DNA from: Tenebrio molitor | Lineage: Eukaryota; Arthropoda; Insecta; Coleoptera; Tenebrionidae | Direction: 5' to 3' | Assembly: GCF_963966145.1 (NCBI RefSeq) | Contig: NC_091046.1 | Span: forward strand, 19,840,001 to 19,904,000 | DNA length: 64,000 nt | Shown: positions 59,160 through 64,000 of the stretch, in pieces | Layout of the letters: the number at the start of each line of letters is the position of its first letter | Position numbering within the stretch: position 1 is the stretch's first letter | Made by a program: the position numbers and the translations under genes | Notes under the pieces: model-generated | Databases searched by the model: none | What the model was told of the DNA's origin: nothing | The model's input: the letters and a program-made list of their open reading frames with translations, nothing else

Positions 59160-60805
59160 GAAATACGTTTTCTGTTAAGTAAAGCTATTTATTACCTACG
59201 ACCGTGTGTAATGAATCATTACTTCACGCATTATGCCAATCGCAAAGACTATAAAGTTGCCATGATACACATTAATATTAATTTTTCCAATTGAATTGTC
59301 ATAATTATTAGGTACGGTTTTGAAAGGTTATAATGAAAGATCCTCGTCCGTAAAAGTCGTTAAATATTATACTGTTACAGTAAATTTAACAGGAATGTTG
59401 AAGTTGTATTTTCTTTTTATATAAAGAATATACTACGGGAACAAATTAATATTAGATACCTAAATGCAAACTAAAAAAAGGATATTTGAGTCAGCAAAAC
59501 GAAGAAATTAAAATGTTTTATTTTTGTTAACACTGCCGTCCATTAATTTTATTACAAACAAGAAACCAGTTTTGGATACATTTTATTCCCATCGAAGTAT
59601 GTATTTCTTTTCAATTTCTTTTCAATGTGTCACCAACAACTTCTAACATTTTTGCTACATATTTTGGACCTACTCTTCAATTTTAATTTCTTTTCATTCT
59701 CACTGTAGAACATGCCAAAACCCATTAATTTGCATAAATATCATTTTTCATATAAAACTATCTAATTCGTAACAGAATTTTCTTATGACACTGCAGGACG
59801 TTATGGTCAGAAACATTACCCTTTGATACTATATACTTTTTGAATTTTATATCGTTTTTGCAATATTTACCCTTCGCCGAAAACAGGTAAATTAAAATTA
59901 ATTGACGGTCATTTATATTAGAGTAAAGAGCGATCAAATTAATTTGTAATCAAAGTTGCACTTTTTAAGCCCCATATCTTCAAAACCAGAAGATATAGGA
60001 TTTTTAAATTATTTTTCTAATTATTTTCTAACATGAGTTGACATTGCCTCATTGAGTTGTTCCGCGAATTTTGGGGCAGCCAGTATAGACGACAAAATGA
60101 ATTTTCAAAGCGTCAATCAATCTGACGCCACTTATTTTGGAAAAATGCTAGAACAAACAAAAATGTCAGTAAGTGTCGAAAAGTTCTTGCAGCGTTAATA
60201 TCACCTTACCTTACTTTGCGATCGTTATCCTAAACACACATTTCAACTAGGAAATAGTGGGCATCCTTGTCTAATAATGGAAGTTTAAATCACTACAAAA
60301 AAGTTACTAAAATTACCAGATTTAGTTACTCAGTAAAACATAGTTAACTGTGCAGTTTCGTAAATTTTGACATTAGTGTCACACTCGCTTGGTAAAATGA
60401 AATTGTTAAAAAACGAAGAGCTTTTGGGAAAATGTTTATTGTCTGCATAAAAGCACAACGGCAGAGGCATTTTGATTACATTCGCCTTAAATCAAGATCA
60501 TGTCTGTTTTCTCATTGTTCGAATACATTTTAACTTTTTCGTAAATCTCAGTTCTGACAAATTAAATTATTGAAAGCAAAGCCATCATGGTTTCTCATAA
60601 TTTCATTTTAAAACAATACGATAGTTATAATAGCCACGTTAGCTTTGGAAATGTATGGGTTGCATTTTCGATTCCGTCGGACTCATTATCACATGTGAAA
60701 TGCCCCTGTATATAAAAACGCAAGAAAATCTTCTTTTTAGTGGAGTAATTTGAATTTACTCTTCCTCGTTTCATTACTAAGAAAGCTGACGAAATTAAAT
60801 ACATA
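59160..60805. other. AT-rich intron with a truncated MITE
   Basis: Mostly AT-rich without coding sequence. At about 59930-60087 lies the right part of a second copy of the 3548-4094 MITE, ending GTTCCGCGAATTTTGGGGCA then GCCAGTATA. The left half is missing. Confidence 0.55.
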
Positions 60806-61270
60806 TATACAGGGTGATTCATACAGTATCATATAAACTTTAACCTGTGGTAGATTCCAACCCGTAGACACTCTTACAAAAATGTCTAGTTTCTAAGATT
60901 AAAATTGTTGAAGATAAAGCATGTCGAAGAGTGTACTACCACCTTTTAAAAACTGCAAATAAATGAAAATATTTTACGTTGAAACAAACTGTCAGGCATT
61001 GTTGTCAAAATTAAACTAAAGCGAACTTGATAATACCGATGTTTTCTCTATAGCAACAATTGTTTGCTTCTTTTATGACATTCATGACATTTGTTATACA
61101 TTGGACGTAAAGTGGAATAATTTAGCGAAGAATGGCATTTACTAATAGTGAAAAAACCGATATGGAAATTTTTGCCAATTTTTGATGTATAACTCAAAAT
61201 TTTATTGTCAGGAGACCGGAATCTGCCACTGGTTAAAATATTTATGAAACTATATGAATCACCCTGTATA
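60806..61270. mobile_element. MITE with TATACAGGGTGATTCATA ends
   Basis: TATACAGGGTGATTCATACA at 60806 and the inverted TATATGAATCACCCTGTATA ending at 61270 are ends of arms of about 48 bases (AACCTGTGGTAGATTCC against AACCAGTGGCAGATTCC). TA on both sides fits mariner-type target use. The interior, about 370 bp, is non-coding, and the frame at 61048-61308 is incidental. Confidence 0.85.
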
Positions 61271-61599
61271 TAAACATATATTTCAAAATTGCAAAGGTGC
61301 CAAACCAAAAAAGGTTATTGCAGTTTTCCATTATTGAAATTTCATTTTTGAAAAATGTTTATTTAAAATTAAAATTATATTAATTTTTTTAACGATTTTT
61401 TTTCACTTATTTTAAATAAAATTTAATATTATGGAAGATCAGAAGATAGTGAAATATCAAGACAAATATAATGTTATAACTGAAAATGATTGCACTAATT
61501 CAAAAAAAATATATTATTAAATAATCAAATTCAACTAAAATTGTAACCTATTATCTTATTATTAATAATTTAATCAGCATCCAACATTTTTTTACAAAT

Positions 61600-62036
61600 T
61601 ACAAAGACTAAAAGGTCCGAATCAGATTGTGGGTGCAGAAAAGTGTTTGTGTCGTACTATTCATTTGCATAACAGCAAACAGTTTCAATTTGAATATAAT
61701 TGCATACAATTAACCGGCGATTACACAGTTGGGCAGTAGAGCGCTAGGTGCGGGGAAAGTGCTAAGTGCGTTGCATGCGAGCTAACCCGAGCAAGCCTTA
61801 CGTCATTCGTCTTCCGACCTAGTAATCCACATGCCCAACGGGCCGGTCCGACCCGCCAATGCCGCCCTACAACAACAATACCTGCATGCACAATTTCACT
61901 TTTATTGTGGCATTGTAGCTAACATGACGCAACCTCCTTGGCCGGAAGAACAATTACTCGGATCGATATTTATTGCACGGGAAAAGCGATTATCGGGATG
62001 CAAGTGCAATGTCTAACGTATTTTTATTTGTTACAG
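61600..62036 (+). promoter_or_regulatory. Complex block directly before exon 2
   Basis: The sequence from about 61610 is far less AT-rich than the rest of the intron, has no repeat structure and contains AATTAACCGGCGATTACACA and TGCGAGCTAACCCGAGCAAG. It ends in the acceptor TTTGTTACAG. The exon-2 frame is open backwards to 61923, with a first in-frame ATG at 61998. A transcript starting here would give a receptor lacking zinc finger I. It may be an intronic enhancer or an alternative promoter. Neither is shown. Confidence 0.3.
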
Positions 62037-62951
62037 TCGTTCTTCGGAAGATCTTACAACAACCTGAGCTCCATCTCGGAATGCAAAAATAACGGTGAAT
62101 GTGTAATCAATAAGAAGAATAGAACAGCATGTAAAGCATGTAGACTTAGAAAATGTCTCATGGTTGGGATGTCAAAAAGCGGTTCGAGATATGGAAGACG
62201 ATCGAACTGGTTTAAAATACACTGCTTGCTTCAAGAACAACAACAACAGCATCAACAGTCAGGAAGCACAATTCAATCTGGACTAAAAGTGCCACAAAAA
62301 ACTCCATCTCCACATCAAGCGTTAAGTTTAGGTCTTTTAAGTCAACCGTTTGGTCATCCGCTTATCCACCATATCAACAAAACCAAAGAAGAACTGATGC
62401 TTCTTGGATTAGATGAATACAAAAATTCAGCCTCACCTTCTGTAAGTTCACCAGAATCACATAATTCAGATTCATCAGTAGAAATTAGCGATGCTAGAAG
62501 GATGCCCCTTTTTCATGGATTACTTCCTCCGACATTCCTACCTCCACATAATTTATTGTTTCCTCCTGGCTATCCACCTTTGTATCCGGGTCTCTTGCAA
62601 CCAACAAACAACAACAATCGATTAATGAGAAATCATAACCCAGGAGTTGAGGCTTTCAGCAAGAGAGTGTTTCTAGATGCTGTTTTGCAGTCACAACGAT
62701 CTCCAACACCAGAAGTAGAAGCATCGCCTTCTGCCGAGTCCCCGATTCAAGAAGATCCGATAGATCTTAGTATGAAAACTTTAAGTGAACGAGGGTCGTC
62801 GCCAGCTCACAGCGAACGTTCAGATTCTGTTGTAACGGAACGAGGGGCTGGCAGTGAAGCAGATGAAGAAAGCGATTGTGACTCTGAAAAGGATATAAAA
62901 AGAATAAAATTAGTTAGGCCCACGCCGCTAGATTTAACCACAAAAGTGTGA
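62037..62951 (+). CDS. kni: Knirps/eagle-family nuclear receptor, coding exon 2
   Basis: Encodes residues 27-330, TCG to TGA. Zinc finger II has cysteines at 42, 48, 58 and 61. It is followed by the family-specific basic extension (GMSKSGSRYGRRSNWFKIHC, 70-89), which helps DNA binding and nuclear entry. Then come a glutamine/histidine run (93-100), a Ser/Pro-rich region, a Pro/Leu-rich segment (FLPPHNLLFPPGYPPLYPG, 193-211), and PIDLSMK at 267-273, the PxDLSxK docking motif for the CtBP co-repressor. An acidic patch (300-310) follows. A second CtBP-like PLDLTTK (323-329) lies at the extreme C-terminus. No ligand-binding domain is present, as expected for this orphan group, which acts as short-range repressors in embryonic patterning and neural or tracheal development (fly knowledge). 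At 330 residues it is shorter than fly knirps. Confidence 0.97.
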   Translation, partial: SFFGRSYNNLSSISECKNNGECVINKKNRTACKACRLRKCLMVGMSKSGSRYGRRSNWFKIHCLLQEQQQQHQQSGSTIQSGLKVPQKTPSPHQALSLGLLSQPFGHPLIHHINKTKEELMLLGLDEYKNSASPSVSSPESHNSDSSVEISDARRMPLFHGLLPPTFLPPHNLLFPPGYPPLYPGLLQPTNNNNRLMRNHNPGVEAFSKRVFLDAVLQSQRSPTPEVEASPSAESPIQEDPIDLSMKTLSERGSSPAHSERSDSVVTERGAGSEADEESDCDSEKDIKRIKLVRPTPLDLTTKV

Positions 62952-64000
62952 TACCTCGTGCATTCTCTTAAATATTTACCACTGTGTTCGATTCGAGTAT
63001 TTAATGACAACTTCACTCAATAATGCAAGCGTACAGATTTGGCTTGAAAACTGGTCTAATTATAGGCGTGGGAATTTTGAAAATGTGCTATTGAAAGGAT
63101 ATGACGTTGACGGATGCCTCAACTCAACCAGGAACAATACGGCATTAATGTGCAAGACTTAATCAACGTGTTGACCTGCCTCACAATTGGGTTGACCTCT
63201 TCAATTGATTGATGGGTTATCCTCGTATCTGTATATCGCACAAAACATCTTATATTCGCTCCTATTTGCAGCTCGCTAATCGTCTATCAACTTCCAATCT
63301 AAACGTATCGTTAACGTAATTATTAAGCCGACTGTAGACCATTAATCTTGCCCCGATGATGGCAGCTATTAGCGTCGATCGTGTGCGCCTAACTGCATCA
63401 TAATGTATTTTGCATTAACAGAGAAGAAAATCTTTGGGTGGCCCCAACACAAATTTAAATAACACTCTGTATACTAAAAAAAATTAGTTTACTCCAAATT
63501 CTGTTACAGACTCCGGCCATCTAAAAATTATCTTTGAAGTCATTTTCAAAAAAAAACAAATCCGTTCATACTCATTTCTCATTTGATACATGAAAACGTT
63601 ATGTTACCATAAAGTATATTAATAATTTAGTATTTAAGGCATACACACAGCAGGTATTCTGTTCATAAAATATTAGTAGATACATATTGTATCAAAGTTA
63701 ACAGAACGTGGACAAATCAACATTAACAAATTCCGTTATTGGAAAACCAACTTTGTAAATAGCACTGTTTTTTTTTTATTGTTGTAAATTGTAATAAACT
63801 TTGTTTTTCAATTTTTCTAGTGATATTTTAGTTAATTGCTCTTTAAATAAAATGTGAATATAGTTGGCCAGTATATAGATGTATCCTATAAGCTTATGTG
63901 AGATTTTTTTGTAATTATTATTGTAAATAGTTATACGAGGAGTGCAATGTTAGGGTTTATCTTTGATCTGTTTTTAATTTATTTATGTAATGGCCAGTTT
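62952..64000 (+). other. kni: 3' untranslated region
   Basis: Non-coding DNA after the stop. AATAAA occurs at 63793-63798 and 63846-63851, giving two likely polyadenylation choices. A Pumilio-type TGTAAATA is at 63922-63929, beyond both signals, and would matter only if a later signal outside the window is used. TGTGATA overlaps the stop codon at about 62947. A short GGGTGGCCCC ... CACTCTGTATA segment (63436-63473) resembles a decayed transposon end. Confidence 0.65.
63793..63851 (+). terminator. Two candidate poly(A) signals
   Basis: AATAAA hexamers at 63793-63798 and 63846-63851 lie about 0.85-0.9 kb after the stop codon, and the first is followed by a T-rich, TGTTTTT-type downstream element. 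These are the best candidates for the receptor mRNA end. Many AATAAA strings occur by chance in DNA this AT-rich. Confidence 0.5.

Larger units (their letters stand above)
47654..62036 (+). other. kni: 14.4-kb coding intron of the receptor gene
   Basis: Donor GTTAGT at 47654 and acceptor TTTGTTACAG ending at 62036 delimit the intron. It interrupts the DNA-binding domain between the two zinc fingers, after CEGCK. The part 47654-49880 is element-poor. 49881-59156 is a dense nest of DNA transposons and LINE debris. 59160-61270 holds a MITE fragment and a full MITE. The last 400 bases before the acceptor are more complex and may be regulatory. Confidence 0.9.

Noticed and set aside
61831..62016. 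A 61-codon plus-strand frame before exon 2
   Set aside because: It ends in a stop before the splice acceptor, is in a different frame from the receptor and has no domain. The region is better described as intron, possibly regulatory.
61938..62036. Extension of the exon-2 frame upstream as a 33-residue N-terminus
   Set aside because: It begins at TTG, not ATG, and crosses a good acceptor. Family knowledge and the exon at 47576 show that the protein starts with zinc finger I.
1..64000. CRISPR array, phage or bacterial operon
   Set aside because: No regularly spaced repeats, no dense bidirectional coding and no ribosome-binding-site pattern. The intron-bearing nuclear receptor and eukaryotic transposons exclude a prokaryotic origin.

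Overview
The window reads as nuclear DNA from an insect, most likely a beetle (inference). It is strongly AT-rich, has a short-exon/long-intron gene, a canonical 53-nt GT-AG intron, and a typical arthropod load of decayed mariner, hAT, PIF/Harbinger, Crypton-like, Helitron-like and non-LTR elements. There is no bacterial, plasmid or phage organisation, and no CRISPR array, rRNA gene or free-standing tRNA gene was seen.

One host protein-coding gene is certain: a plus-strand orphan nuclear receptor of the knirps/eagle (NR0A) family. Its 330-residue protein is split between a 78-bp exon (47576-47653, first zinc finger) and a 915-bp exon (62037-62951, second zinc finger, knirps-type extension, low-complexity region and two CtBP-type motifs). 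The exons are separated by a 14,383-bp phase-0 intron. The start codon directly follows a good splice acceptor, so an untranslated first exon probably lies upstream. The best candidate ends at a consensus donor at 35750/35751. It lies downstream of a TATA box at 35214 and contains a 71-codon reading frame with a hydrophobic stretch. The 3' UTR fills the right end of the window, with two AATAAA signals.

Layout: 1-1910, no recognised gene. 1911-5262, a nest with long inverted outer arms, a decayed mariner with long inverted ends, a MITE, and a Helitron-like element carrying a tyrosine-recombinase exon remnant. 5426-13457, foldback elements, a second Crypton-like fragment, a tRNA-derived SINE and an intron-containing Tc1/mariner-type transposase remnant. 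13458-32350, MITEs, fragments of two types of non-LTR element, an R2-like LINE in two truncated copies, a hAT deletion derivative with intact 8-bp target duplication, and an unclassified element with a duplicated ORF. 32350-47575, a long stretch with few repeats, which I read as the regulatory/5' region of the receptor gene. 47654-62036, the large intron. Its middle (49.88-59.16 kb) is a nest of PIF/Harbinger elements with TAA target duplications, filled with other foldbacks and LINE debris. Its last few hundred bases before exon 2 are more complex and may be regulatory.

The elements do not work together as a system: all recognised transposase or reverse-transcriptase frames are broken or truncated. 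Their probable relevance to the host gene is structural: they enlarge its intron and place long inverted repeats in its primary transcript.
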